This document shows positions 25,628 to 33,523 of a DNA stretch of 64,000 bases, piece by piece (the first letter of the stretch is position 1; every line of letters begins with the position of its first letter). Source of the stretch: JBKEDC01 sp047972995 (GTDB lineage Bacteria; Bacteroidota; Bacteroidia; Bacteroidales; Prolixibacteraceae); the NCBI GenBank assembly GCA_047972995.1, contig JBKEBD010000013.1, positions 1 through 64,000 on the forward strand. The letters run 5' to 3'. The position numbers and the translations under genes were made by a program. The notes beneath the pieces are model-generated. The model did no database searches. It had not been told where the DNA came from and saw only the letters and a list, made by a program, of their open reading frames with translations.

Positions 25628-26503
25628 TTAATATTTACCTGTTAATCCAATAAACGCATCCTCCAACGACAAACTGCTCGAACCGAGGAATGATGCTCCT
25701 TGTCTTTGCAACTCTGCCTTCACGTCTTCTTCCGATGCAAAGGAATAGGTCTCCCATGTGTTTCCTAACTTCTCGGTGTTCCAGAAACGCCCGTCGGAGT
25801 TCTCCAACTCGTTATTGCCAGTGAACTCATAGCGTTTGAAATGCGCTAGAATTTCGTGCGTGGGGCGGTGTAAGAGTAGTTTACCATAGTCCATAATCAT
25901 GCAGTCATCAATCAGCATCTCCATATCTTGAATGATGTGCGAGGTGAGGAAAATTGTTTTATTTTCTGCCGTTGCAAATTCGCGGAGGTATTGCACAAAC
26001 AAACGGCGATAGCCGGGGTCGAGCCCCATCGAGAAGTCATCCATGATGAGCAGCTCAGGGTCTTGCGCAAAGAGTAAGCCCAATGCCACTTGCGAGCGTT
26101 GCCCACATGACATGGAACTCAGCTTCTGCGTGGGGACAACTTGTAGTTTTTGAAGCAACTCGTAATAAGCCTCTCGCTTCCATTTTTTGAAAAACCCACT
26201 GTAATACTTCTCAATCTGCTCTACGGTGAAGTAGTTGTGCTGCACATGACCTTCAAGCAATAGCCCAATGTTGCCCTTCGCTTCGGGAGTGAGTTGTTCC
26301 ATCTTCTGCCCAAACAGGCTACACTCGCCCGACGTGGGCTGCAAGTAGCCATTGAGAATGTTTATGATGGTTGTTTTGCCCGTACCATTTTTACCTAAAA
26401 GCCCGAGAACTTTGCCTTGCTTTACCTCAAAATTAAGGTTCTCATATATTAATCTTGAACCATAATGGTGAGTGATGTTTTTGCACTCAATAATGTTAGT
26501 CAT
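25628..26503 (-). CDS. ABC transporter ATP-binding protein with atypical Walker B
   Basis: A 291-residue nucleotide-binding subunit. Walker A is GLLGKNGTGKTT (about residues 34-45). The signature loop reads SSMSCGQRSQ (about 132-141) instead of LSGGQ. Walker B reads LLIMDDFSMGLD (about 151-162), so the usual catalytic Glu is replaced by Asp. The switch His is in LTSHIIQDME (about 186-195). A C-terminal extension of about 80 residues follows. These changes may slow ATP hydrolysis or mark a subfamily. It is the first gene of the five-gene operon. Confidence 0.88.
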   Translation of the reverse strand: MTNIIECKNITHHYGSRLIYENLNFEVKQGKVLGLLGKNGTGKTTIINILNGYLQPTSGECSLFGQKMEQLTPEAKGNIGLLLEGHVQHNYFTVEQIEKYYSGFFKKWKREAYYELLQKLQVVPTQKLSSMSCGQRSQVALGLLFAQDPELLIMDDFSMGLDPGYRRLFVQYLREFATAENKTIFLTSHIIQDMEMLIDDCMIMDYGKLLLHRPTHEILAHFKRYEFTGNNELENSDGRFWNTEKLGNTWETYSFASEEDVKAELQRQGASFLGSSSLSLEDAFIGLTGKY

Positions 26504-26601
26504 CTGCTGTTATCTTTGCGTCTAAATCCCTCTTAACTCTTTCGTTCTTTGGTGAAGTTGCTCCTCGCAAAATCAAAGAATCCATTCTGCAATTTTCTCT
26601 A

Positions 26602-26648
26602 CAAAGATAAAGCCTTAAAATCCCCTGCGCATCCCCATTTATAGGGAT
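26602..26648 (-). promoter_or_regulatory. Promoter of the ABC operon with 17-bp motif (copy 3)
   Basis: On the minus strand the -7 box TATCTTTG spans 26609-26602. The motif TCCCTATAAATGGGGAT ends at 26631, 21 bases before it. No classical -33 TTTG is present at the right distance, and the motif occupies that place, as in the receptor promoter at 12982-13028. The ABC ATPase start is about 100 bases downstream. Confidence 0.6.
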
Positions 26649-26758
26649 ATTATCTCGCTTAAACACTCGAACTCCCCTCTAAAACACGGATAACATCGCT
26701 ACTGATAGGGGGATTGTCCCTCGGCAACCTCCAAGGAAAAAGACCGACACAAAAACAA

Positions 26759-26791
26759 AACTCCTCAGCTCGAAAATCAAGCTGAGGAGTT
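26759..26791 (-). terminator. Terminator of the Ca2+ ATPase gene
   Basis: AACTCCTCAGCT (26759-26770) pairs perfectly with AGCTGAGGAGTT (26780-26791) around a nine-base loop. On the minus strand a T-rich run (TTTTGTTTTTG) follows. It lies 14 bases after the ATPase stop codon. Confidence 0.85.
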
Positions 26792-26804
26792 CACTTTTTC
26801 ACCT

Positions 26805-29720
26805 TTACCTTTTACTTTTAAATACTTCGCCAATCCAAAGCACCACGGAGGTTGAAGCGATGATTATTCCCCAATCTTCCCAGAGCAGTGACACAACGTT
26901 GAACATGCTGCCTCCGAGGGTAACGATAAACCATTGACCAACTAAAATCACCGCTGCAATTAGCATGAACTGTTTCGACTCACCAAGCGATGCAAAAGCC
27001 GATTTTCCTGTCATGAATGCTTTTGCATTAAACATATTCCAGAACTGTAGAGTCACAAAGATGGTGAAGAACATTGATAGCTCATAGGCACTCAATCCAC
27101 CTTCAGCTCTTGAGAAGTTGAAGAAGTTATGGCAGAAATCTGATATGCTGAATTGAGTCAATGAAGTTATATCTACATGGCGGAAATATTGAATCAAGCC
27201 CAATAAAAGCACCACAAACAGCAAGCCCACTCCCAATATCAGTTTCGCCATTGGCTTGCTGATGATGAAATCAGATGTTTGGCGAGGCTTATTGTCCATC
27301 ACTCGCTCATTGGGTGGCAATGATGCCAATGCTAGTGCTGCAAAAGTGTCCATGATGAGGTTCACCCATAGCATCTGAGTGACTGTCAGCGGCGACTCCG
27401 TTCCGAGGAAAGCACCAATCAACACAATCAAACAAGCGGTTACGTTGATGGTCATTTGGAACAAGATGAATCGCTGAATATTCTGATATAGCGAGCGACC
27501 CCACATCACCGCACGAGAAATACTGCTAAATGAATTATCGAGGATCGTAATATCGCTCGCCTCTTTCGCCACCGATGTGCCATCGCCCATCGACAAACCA
27601 ACCTGAGCGGCATTCAGTGCCGGAGCATCATTTGTGCCATCACCCGTCACTGCCACCACTTGATCCTTGTCTTGCAGTAATTTAACTAAGCGTTGCTTAT
27701 CCATAGGCTTCGCACGCGATAAAATCTTTAAATCTAGGATGCGCTCTTTCAGCTCGTCATCCGACATGGTAGCAAATTCAGGACCAGTCAGGTGGTTTCT
27801 GTCGGAATCCTTCGGAGTCCACAAACCAACTTGACGACCAATCTCTTTTGCCGTTCCAGGCGTATCGCCCGTAACAATTTTCACCTCAATGCCCGCATTC
27901 AAACAGCTTTTCACGGCATCGGGCACTTCAGGACGAACAGGGTCGGCAATCGCCACAATCCCCAAAAACGACAAATCGACATTCACCAACTTGCCATCTC
28001 TGATATATTCCGTTGAATCGTCTACCAACTGATAGGCAAAACCTAGAGTTCGCATTGCCTGATTCTGATAAGCCAACAATTGCGCCTCAATCCGCTGCTT
28101 TTGTTCCGCTGCTGGCACGCTTATATCAACTGTCTTCACGCTATTGCTCAAACCAAGCACAATCTCGGGGGCCCCTTTCACATAAAGTATCTTCTTGCCC
28201 AATTGAGCCGAGCTCACAATGGTTGCCATGAATTTTCGTTCTGTCGAAAAGGTCAATTGCTCCACCACTTCGGCATTTTCGCGCAAAGGCAAATAGTCCT
28301 TTCCATTCTCTTGAAGCCACATTAATAGTGCCCCTTCGGTTGGATTGCCTAGTGCTTTAATCTTGTTTTTATCAGAATAATCTAAGAAAGCGGTTGAGTT
28401 GACCGCAATGCCCTCCATGATGAGTTTGCTGATATCATCATCGCCCAACTTTTGAGTGGCAAGCCCCGAAAAATATGTTTCATGAATTTTCATCTGATTT
28501 TGGGTGAGCGTTCCGGTCTTGTCGGTGCAAATGACCGTGGTTGCCCCCATTGTTTCACAAGCGTGCATCTTGCGCACCAAGTTATTGGTTGAAAGCATAC
28601 GCTTCATGCTCAATGCCAAACTCAAGGTTACACTCATTGGTAAACCCTCGGGTACTGTCACTACAATCAGCGTAATGGCTATCATGACAGTTTGCAAGAG
28701 GAAACTACCAAACTCCACCCAATTGAGATCGGCGAACCCATTAGTGGTGAAATACATGAACAGACGACCAACGATGATGAGCACCGCAATGGCGTAGCTG
28801 ACTTTTGTAATCAAGTCCGCCAACTTATTGAGCTGTTCGTTCAAGGGAGTTTCCACCGAATTGTCAATCCGCGACCCCTCATAGACCTTACCATATTCCG
28901 TTGCATCTCCCACTTTCGCAATCCGCACCATTCCATGCCCGTCCACCACTGTTGTGCCTCGCAACACCTGATTTGATGGATAGGTGGCACTCGAATCGAA
29001 GTCCGCAGGGTTGGTGGTTTTCTTCATTACGGGCTCCCCTGTTAGAGTTGATTCATTGACTTGCAACGAAACCGCCTCAAGCAATTCTCCATCAGCGGGC
29101 ACTTCTTCGCCTGTTTCCAAGATAACGACATCACCCACGACCACCTCCTTTTTAGAAATCTCACAGATAACCTCCTCACGAATCACTTTGACCAGCGTGT
29201 CATCGTTGACTTTATTCAGCACATCGAATTTTCGGTGCGCACTCACATTAAAAAGGAATCCAACCACCGTGGCAAGCAGCACCGCAAGTAGAATGCCTAG
29301 CGGCTCGAAGATTACGCCATAGCTTACATTGTACTTCCAAATCAGAAAAGGAATCACTAGCATCGACACCAGCGCTGCAAAGAGAATGATTACAAACCAA
29401 TCATACTTTTTCGATGAAGCCTTCCCATCTTCAATGGTCTTAATGTTGAAAAATCGGAGAGACAAACTCAGCACAAGAATACCCAAAGGAATGACAACTC
29501 CCACGATTTCAAAAATCTCGAAGAATGCCACTAAAATTGAAAGATATAGCGCCCCCAAGAGAATCTTGATGATGGGGTCTTCAAACATTTCCAAGAATTG
29601 CGACCATAACGACTCCTTCTCAGGAGGCGTCAGCACATTCTCCCCATGTTTCTTGCGGCTCTCTAGCACCTCGGAGCTAGTTAAGCCCAGATAGTGATGT
29701 TTACGTGTGATAGATTCCAT
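26805..29720 (-). CDS. P-type Ca2+-translocating ATPase (PMCA/SERCA-like)
   Basis: A 971-residue ion pump. It has the N-terminal cation ATPase domain (about residues 8-60) and the actuator LTGEPVMKK motif (about 226-234). VPEGLPMSV (356-364) lies in the ion site helix. The phosphorylation site is CTDKTGTLTQ with Asp400, and the hinge is VTGDGTNDAPALNAAQVG. VNLIMDTFAALALAS (about 775-790) is the second ion-site helix, and a C-terminal cation ATPase domain follows. These fit P2-type calcium pumps. Between the first and second canonical helices there are about 60 extra residues with two further hydrophobic stretches (about 73-91 and 108-129), so the topology near the N-terminus is unusual. It is a single-gene unit with its own terminator. 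Confidence 0.93.
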   Translation of the reverse strand: MESITRKHHYLGLTSSEVLESRKKHGENVLTPPEKESLWSQFLEMFEDPIIKILLGALYLSILVAFFEIFEIVGVVIPLGILVLSLSLRFFNIKTIEDGKASSKKYDWFVIILFAALVSMLVIPFLIWKYNVSYGVIFEPLGILLAVLLATVVGFLFNVSAHRKFDVLNKVNDDTLVKVIREEVICEISKKEVVVGDVVILETGEEVPADGELLEAVSLQVNESTLTGEPVMKKTTNPADFDSSATYPSNQVLRGTTVVDGHGMVRIAKVGDATEYGKVYEGSRIDNSVETPLNEQLNKLADLITKVSYAIAVLIIVGRLFMYFTTNGFADLNWVEFGSFLLQTVMIAITLIVVTVPEGLPMSVTLSLALSMKRMLSTNNLVRKMHACETMGATTVICTDKTGTLTQNQMKIHETYFSGLATQKLGDDDISKLIMEGIAVNSTAFLDYSDKNKIKALGNPTEGALLMWLQENGKDYLPLRENAEVVEQLTFSTERKFMATIVSSAQLGKKILYVKGAPEIVLGLSNSVKTVDISVPAAEQKQRIEAQLLAYQNQAMRTLGFAYQLVDDSTEYIRDGKLVNVDLSFLGIVAIADPVRPEVPDAVKSCLNAGIEVKIVTGDTPGTAKEIGRQVGLWTPKDSDRNHLTGPEFATMSDDELKERILDLKILSRAKPMDKQRLVKLLQDKDQVVAVTGDGTNDAPALNAAQVGLSMGDGTSVAKEASDITILDNSFSSISRAVMWGRSLYQNIQRFILFQMTINVTACLIVLIGAFLGTESPLTVTQMLWVNLIMDTFAALALASLPPNERVMDNKPRQTSDFIISKPMAKLILGVGLLFVVLLLGLIQYFRHVDITSLTQFSISDFCHNFFNFSRAEGGLSAYELSMFFTIFVTLQFWNMFNAKAFMTGKSAFASLGESKQFMLIAAVILVGQWFIVTLGGSMFNVVSLLWEDWGIIIASTSVVLWIGEVFKSKR

Positions 29721-29750
29721 TTTTGAATTTATTAAATGATTTTTGATTGA

Positions 29751-29885
29751 TTAATTTGCTAATTTTGATTGGTTATTAACTCTCTGTTTCAAATATGCCA
29801 TCAACAACACAACGCCAATAAATGTTATTGCAAATGAAATAAAATAACCTGCAATTCCGCAACATACAGCATGAAGAAATGGCAA
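29751..29885 (-). CDS. Possible 44-aa single-helix membrane peptide upstream of the Ca2+ ATPase
   Basis: The frame gives one clear hydrophobic helix (GIAGYFISFAITFIGVVLL, about residues 10-28) followed by a basic, polar tail (YLKQRVNNQSKLAN). It ends 30 bases before the ATPase start codon, so it would be co-transcribed. The only start in the upper part of the frame is TTG (29885), and no ATG precedes the helix. It is too short to be certain. If real it could be a small partner of the pump, but chance is a serious alternative. Confidence 0.2.
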   Translation of the reverse strand: MPFLHAVCCGIAGYFISFAITFIGVVLLMAYLKQRVNNQSKLAN

Positions 29886-29965
29886 GCTTGTTTTTTGTGT
29901 TGCTGTCTATTGCAGTGGTATATGCAGCATTAAAACAAATGACGAGCCAATACGAAAACGCTTAA
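29879..29965 (+). CDS. Possible 28-aa hydrophobic peptide
   Basis: An ATG-initiated frame encodes a short peptide, MASLFFVLLSIAVVYAAL followed by a polar tail, which resembles a single-span membrane peptide. It lies divergently from the Ca2+ ATPase gene and overlaps the opposing small frame by seven bases. There is no promoter or ribosome-binding evidence that I can see. Confidence 0.2.
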   Translation: MASLFFVLLSIAVVYAALKQMTSQYENA

Positions 29966-30076
29966 AAGAAAATTTTTTATAGCCTGAACCCTTGTTGCCC
30001 ATTTTCTCCAAATGAAGCTTTATTTGCGTAGAGGGAATAGAAAAACACATTGTAATTTTTGCATAAATATACAAAG

Positions 30077-30138
30077 TTGGTTTATTTCGCTTTTCTCGTT
30101 ATCTTTGCATGGTTGAGGTTAATGGTGCAGTATCTTTG
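30077..30138 (+). promoter_or_regulatory. Promoter(s) of the arginine deiminase gene
   Basis: TTG at 30077-30079 with TATCTTTG at 30100-30107 (20-base spacing) is a near-ideal Bacteroidota promoter. A second TATCTTTG at 30131-30138 with TTTG at 30104-30107 (23-base spacing) could form a tandem promoter. Both precede the start codon at 30202. Confidence 0.65.
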
Positions 30139-30201
30139 TATTTTGCACGTTAAAACTTCGCACGCAGCATATTGTAACTTCGCACTAAAATCATAAAGCA
30201 C

Positions 30202-31437
30202 ATGAAGGTAAATGTACATTCTGAATTTGGAAAACTAGAGGCGGTTATCACACACACACCGGGTATTGAGGTAGAGGAAATGACTCCCGAAACGGCTAAA
30301 CGAGCGTTGTATAGCGACATTTTAAATCTGTCGGTGGCGCGCGATGAATATCGCCAGATGAAAGGGGTATTACAAAAAGTGGCCACTTGCTATGAGGTGG
30401 AGGAGTTGTTCGGCGATATTCTGCACGATGACGATGTAAAGTTTGATCTGGTGAGAACAATTTGTGCACAAGAGCAAGCCGAAATGATTCAAAGCGATTT
30501 GCTAAGATGCCCTCCCGAAGAGTTGGCAAAAAAGCTCATTCAAGGAGTGCCCATCAAGCGAAATAACCTTACCCGCTACCTCAGCAATGAGCGTTTCAGT
30601 CTTTTTCCGTTGCATAACTTCTTTTTTACCCGCGATGCCTCTATGTCGTTTGTGCACGAGGTGCTTATTGGGAATATGGCAAATGCCGTGCGCAATCGTG
30701 AGGCATTGATTATGGAATCTATTTTCACCCACAACCCCAAAGTGCAAACGCAAGTAATTCGCACAAGCACTGCGGAAGGTATTAACCTAGAAGGGGGCGA
30801 CTTTCAGGTAGCACGCGAAGATATCTTAGTTATCGGCACAGGCGTGCGTACTTCCACCCAAGCTATCGATGGGATTATTGAGCATATTAAGCAAAAGAAG
30901 CAAGGCTTGAAGCATATTTTGGTGCAAGAGCTGCCCGAAGCACCCGAAAGTTTCATTCACCTCGACATGGTGTTCACCTTTCTAGCACCCGATGCCTGCA
31001 TGGTTTATGAGCCGTTGATTCTTGATTCTACACGTTTCCACACCATACATATTGAAGTAGATAATGGCAAGGTGAAAAGAATTTATGAAGAACAAAACCT
31101 ACCCAAAGCACTCGCAAAATTAGGCATGGATATGAAGCCTATCGCTTGCGGTGGAAGCAAAGATATCTGGACACAAGAGCGAGAGCAATGGCACAGCGGT
31201 GCGAACTTCTTCGCCTTTTCTCCCGGACAAATTATAGGCTACGAGCGAAATGTAAACACCATTGAGGAACTGAACAAAAACGGATTTGAAGTCATACCGG
31301 CTGTTGATGTTATCAGTGGAAAAGCGGAAATCCCAACCGATAGCAAATGTGTAGTCACCATTGCCGGTTCGGAGTTAGCGCGCGGTGGCGGTGGTGCACG
31401 ATGTATGACCATGCCGGTGCGAAGAAAGGGGTGCTAA
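30202..31437 (+). CDS. arcA: Arginine deiminase
   Basis: A 411-residue guanidino-group hydrolase that converts arginine to citrulline and ammonia. The motifs in order are FGKLEAVITHTPG (about residues 9-21), FFTRDASMSF (about 142-151), NLEGGDFQVA (about 194-203, catalytic Asp), SFIHLDMVFTFL (about 251-262, catalytic His) and the C-terminal GGGGARCMTMPV with Cys401 as nucleophile. The carbamoyltransferase and carbamate kinase genes of the ADI pathway are not next to it. A SpoU methyltransferase gene follows 39 bases downstream. Confidence 0.93.
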   Translation: MKVNVHSEFGKLEAVITHTPGIEVEEMTPETAKRALYSDILNLSVARDEYRQMKGVLQKVATCYEVEELFGDILHDDDVKFDLVRTICAQEQAEMIQSDLLRCPPEELAKKLIQGVPIKRNNLTRYLSNERFSLFPLHNFFFTRDASMSFVHEVLIGNMANAVRNREALIMESIFTHNPKVQTQVIRTSTAEGINLEGGDFQVAREDILVIGTGVRTSTQAIDGIIEHIKQKKQGLKHILVQELPEAPESFIHLDMVFTFLAPDACMVYEPLILDSTRFHTIHIEVDNGKVKRIYEEQNLPKALAKLGMDMKPIACGGSKDIWTQEREQWHSGANFFAFSPGQIIGYERNVNTIEELNKNGFEVIPAVDVISGKAEIPTDSKCVVTIAGSELARGGGGARCMTMPVRRKGC

Positions 31438-31476
31438 TGCAACGCTCAACGAATCAACCTTCAACAAATACAACAA

Positions 31477-32013
31477 ATGCATAAAAAATTAAGAACACAC
31501 GAACTAGGGCGCGTTGATGCGCAACAATACGAACAAATAGAAAAAATCCCGATTGTGGTGGTGCTCGACAATGTGCGAAGCTGCAACAACATTGGCTCTT
31601 TCTTTCGCACATCCGATGCTATGCTCATTCAAAGCATTCATTTGTGCGGATATACAGCCACTCCACCCAATAAAGATATTCACAAAACAGCCCTTGGCGC
31701 TGAAGATACCGTGAATTGGCAGCACGTTGAAACCACCGAAGAGTCGGTAGCACAACTGAAAGCCGACGGATTCACCGTGTTTGCTATCGAGCAAGTGCAA
31801 AACAGCATCATGCTCCCCGATTTCGATGCCACGGCTTATCAAAAAATCGCGTTGGTTTTTGGCAATGAGGTGAAGGGGGTGCAGCAAACGGTGATTGATA
31901 TGTGCGATGGGGCAATTGAAATCCCCCAATTTGGTACTAAACACTCTTTCAATGTGTCGGTGAGTGCAGGCATTGTGCTTTGGGATATTTTCAAGCAAAT
32001 GAAATCTTCATAA
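31477..32013 (+). CDS. TrmH/SpoU-family RNA 2'-O-methyltransferase
   Basis: A 178-residue SAM-dependent RNA methyltransferase of the SPOUT class. The three SpoU motifs are visible: VVLDNVRSCNNIGSFFRTSDA (about residues 27-47), ALVFGNEVKGVQQ (about 125-137) and IEIPQFGTKHSFNVSVSAGIVLWD (about 147-170). There is no extra N-terminal substrate-binding domain, so it is a compact TrmL/TrmH-like form. The target, tRNA or rRNA, cannot be decided. Confidence 0.9.
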   Translation: MHKKLRTHELGRVDAQQYEQIEKIPIVVVLDNVRSCNNIGSFFRTSDAMLIQSIHLCGYTATPPNKDIHKTALGAEDTVNWQHVETTEESVAQLKADGFTVFAIEQVQNSIMLPDFDATAYQKIALVFGNEVKGVQQTVIDMCDGAIEIPQFGTKHSFNVSVSAGIVLWDIFKQMKSS

Positions 32014-32129
32014 CAACGAACCGATGCACTCCAGTAGGTGTTTAACAATTGGTTGAGGCAGGGAAACCCTCGATCTTAGAATCAAATGGTTGAGATAATT
32101 CAACAATTTGCACAATTAGAGACATTTAA

Positions 32130-32900
32130 ATGAAACGACTAGGGAAAGTAGGATTAGCACTTGGCGGTGGCGGAGCAAAAGGATTGGCACACATTGGGGT
32201 GCTTAAAGCATTAGAAGAATCTCATATTGAGATAACCAAGATTGCCGGCACAAGCATGGGCTCTATTATTGGGGCACTGTATTGCGAGGGTTACAAAGCC
32301 GATGAAATTCTCCATATGTTTAAAACTGAAAATATCCGCTCAAGCTTTAGTATCGATTTTTTTCATGGGGGAGTGGTAAACTTGAAAGGGGCTCGCAAAT
32401 TGCTGAATAAATACATTGTTCACGATAGCTTTAAGGAATTAAAGACCCCATTATATATTACAGCAACCAATCTAAACTCGGGGCGATTGAAAGTGGTGAG
32501 CCAAGGAGACAATCTTGCCGAGTGGATCTCAGCTAGTTCCTCGGTGCCCATTGCTTTTGTGCCAACGGTTATCGAAGGCATTACCTACATTGATGGGGGA
32601 TTGCTCATGAATTTGCCTGCCGAACCACTCATGCTAGATTGCGACACGATTATAGGCTCAAATGTAGTGCCATATGTGAAAAGCGATAAGGTAGAAGGGG
32701 CAAAAACCGTGGCAGAAAAAGTGTTTTTGCTCGGCATTCAGCAGAACGTGAGAAATAGCAAGATTCACTGCGAGTATTGGTTTGAGCCATCAGAGCTTTC
32801 TAATTATTCGATGTGGGATTTTGCTAAGATTGACGAAATTATACAGCTCGGATATAACCATGCAAAGCAAGTTGTAGAAGAACAAATGGTTGGAAGTTAA
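32130..32900 (+). CDS. Patatin-like phospholipase family protein
   Basis: A 256-residue acyl hydrolase with the patatin fold. The oxyanion hole is LALGGGGAKGLAHIGVL (about residues 9-25), the nucleophile is in GTSMG (about 40-44) and the catalytic Asp is in DGG (about 154-156). It lacks a signal peptide, outer-membrane barrel or cyclic-nucleotide domain, and resembles small RssA-like cytoplasmic members. It would cleave acyl esters of phospholipids or related lipids. A hairpin that begins within the last codons ends the transcript. Confidence 0.9.
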   Translation: MKRLGKVGLALGGGGAKGLAHIGVLKALEESHIEITKIAGTSMGSIIGALYCEGYKADEILHMFKTENIRSSFSIDFFHGGVVNLKGARKLLNKYIVHDSFKELKTPLYITATNLNSGRLKVVSQGDNLAEWISASSSVPIAFVPTVIEGITYIDGGLLMNLPAEPLMLDCDTIIGSNVVPYVKSDKVEGAKTVAEKVFLLGIQQNVRNSKIHCEYWFEPSELSNYSMWDFAKIDEIIQLGYNHAKQVVEEQMVGS

Positions 32901-32922
32901 TACCTCCAACCATTTGTTTTTA
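32882..32922 (+). terminator. Terminator overlapping the patatin stop codon
   Basis: ACAAATGGTTGGA (32882-32894) and TCCAACCATTTGT (32905-32917) form a perfect 13-pair stem around a ten-base loop, followed by TTTTT. The TAA stop lies inside the loop, so the 3' end of the gene and the terminator are fused. Confidence 0.85.
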
Positions 32923-32938
32923 TCGCAGCACAGCCTAA

Positions 32939-33505
32939 TTATTTAATGTTGTGCATCAGCTTCAAGCTCTTTAAATCGTAAATGCGAATTTCATTTTGTT
33001 CCGATTTTCGATTATACTTATTCTCTTTACTTGCGTTGTTTGAGTAGCCAGTCACCACAATAGTGCCTGTGGTTTCATTCACCGACCATTTGCGAACAAA
33101 GAAACTATCCTCCGTAAGCTTAGTGCCACCTTCCCCACTAGTGGGCAAAATAATGAGCTGCGTGGGGTCGTTCCAATCAATGCCTGTTTTACCATCTAAA
33201 TCTACCGTTTGGGCTTCTACCAATATCAGGTTGATACCAAGCTCATCAATTTTCACCTGTTCTACTTGGTTGATCTTACTCCCCAAAGGAAATTTCATCT
33301 GATTGCTTTCACCCGTAGCCGTATTAATAAAAAGCAAATATCGGTCTTTGGTTTGAATGTTCTTACTCCAATCATTCACCGATGCAATTACAAACTTCGA
33401 GCCTTTCACTTCGGTTAGTTTGTCAAACTGCGTGGTGCTATATTTTCCTTGTCCGAAGCCGCTTCCTGCCCAGAGTAAGCACACCATGAATAAAACGTGT
33501 TTCAT
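32939..33505 (-). CDS. Secreted protein of unknown function
   Basis: A 188-residue protein with a signal peptide (about residues 1-19, ending GFGQ). The rest looks like an all-beta, possibly propeller-like fold with repeated short strands (KFVIASVNDWSKN, RYLLFINTATGES, GTIVVTGYSNN, NEIRIYDLKSLKLM). I do not recognise a family. It follows the acyltransferase gene with an 18-base gap on the same strand and might be exported to the periplasm or surface. Confidence 0.6.
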   Translation of the reverse strand: MKHVLFMVCLLWAGSGFGQGKYSTTQFDKLTEVKGSKFVIASVNDWSKNIQTKDRYLLFINTATGESNQMKFPLGSKINQVEQVKIDELGINLILVEAQTVDLDGKTGIDWNDPTQLIILPTSGEGGTKLTEDSFFVRKWSVNETTGTIVVTGYSNNASKENKYNRKSEQNEIRIYDLKSLKLMHNIK

Positions 33506-33523
33506 GAGATTCAGATTTTCTTG

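Larger units (their letters stand above)
26504..26804. other. Intergenic region between the Ca2+ ATPase and the ABC operon
   Basis: It holds no gene. It contains the ABC operon promoter and the 17-bp motif (minus strand), a GGGGGATTGTCCCTC-like segment at about 26707-26722, and the terminator of the Ca2+ ATPase gene at its far end. Confidence 0.6.
29721..30201. other. Divergent intergenic region Ca2+ ATPase / arginine deiminase
   Basis: The 481 bases contain two opposed tiny hydrophobic reading frames (29751-29885 minus and 29879-29965 plus) and, near the arginine deiminase gene, two TAnnTTTG boxes. The remainder shows no recognisable feature. Confidence 0.5.

Noticed and set aside
26514..26521. 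TATCTTTG on the plus strand just outside the ABC ATPase gene
   Set aside because: It matches a -7 box, but no plus-strand gene lies downstream, so it is taken as chance.
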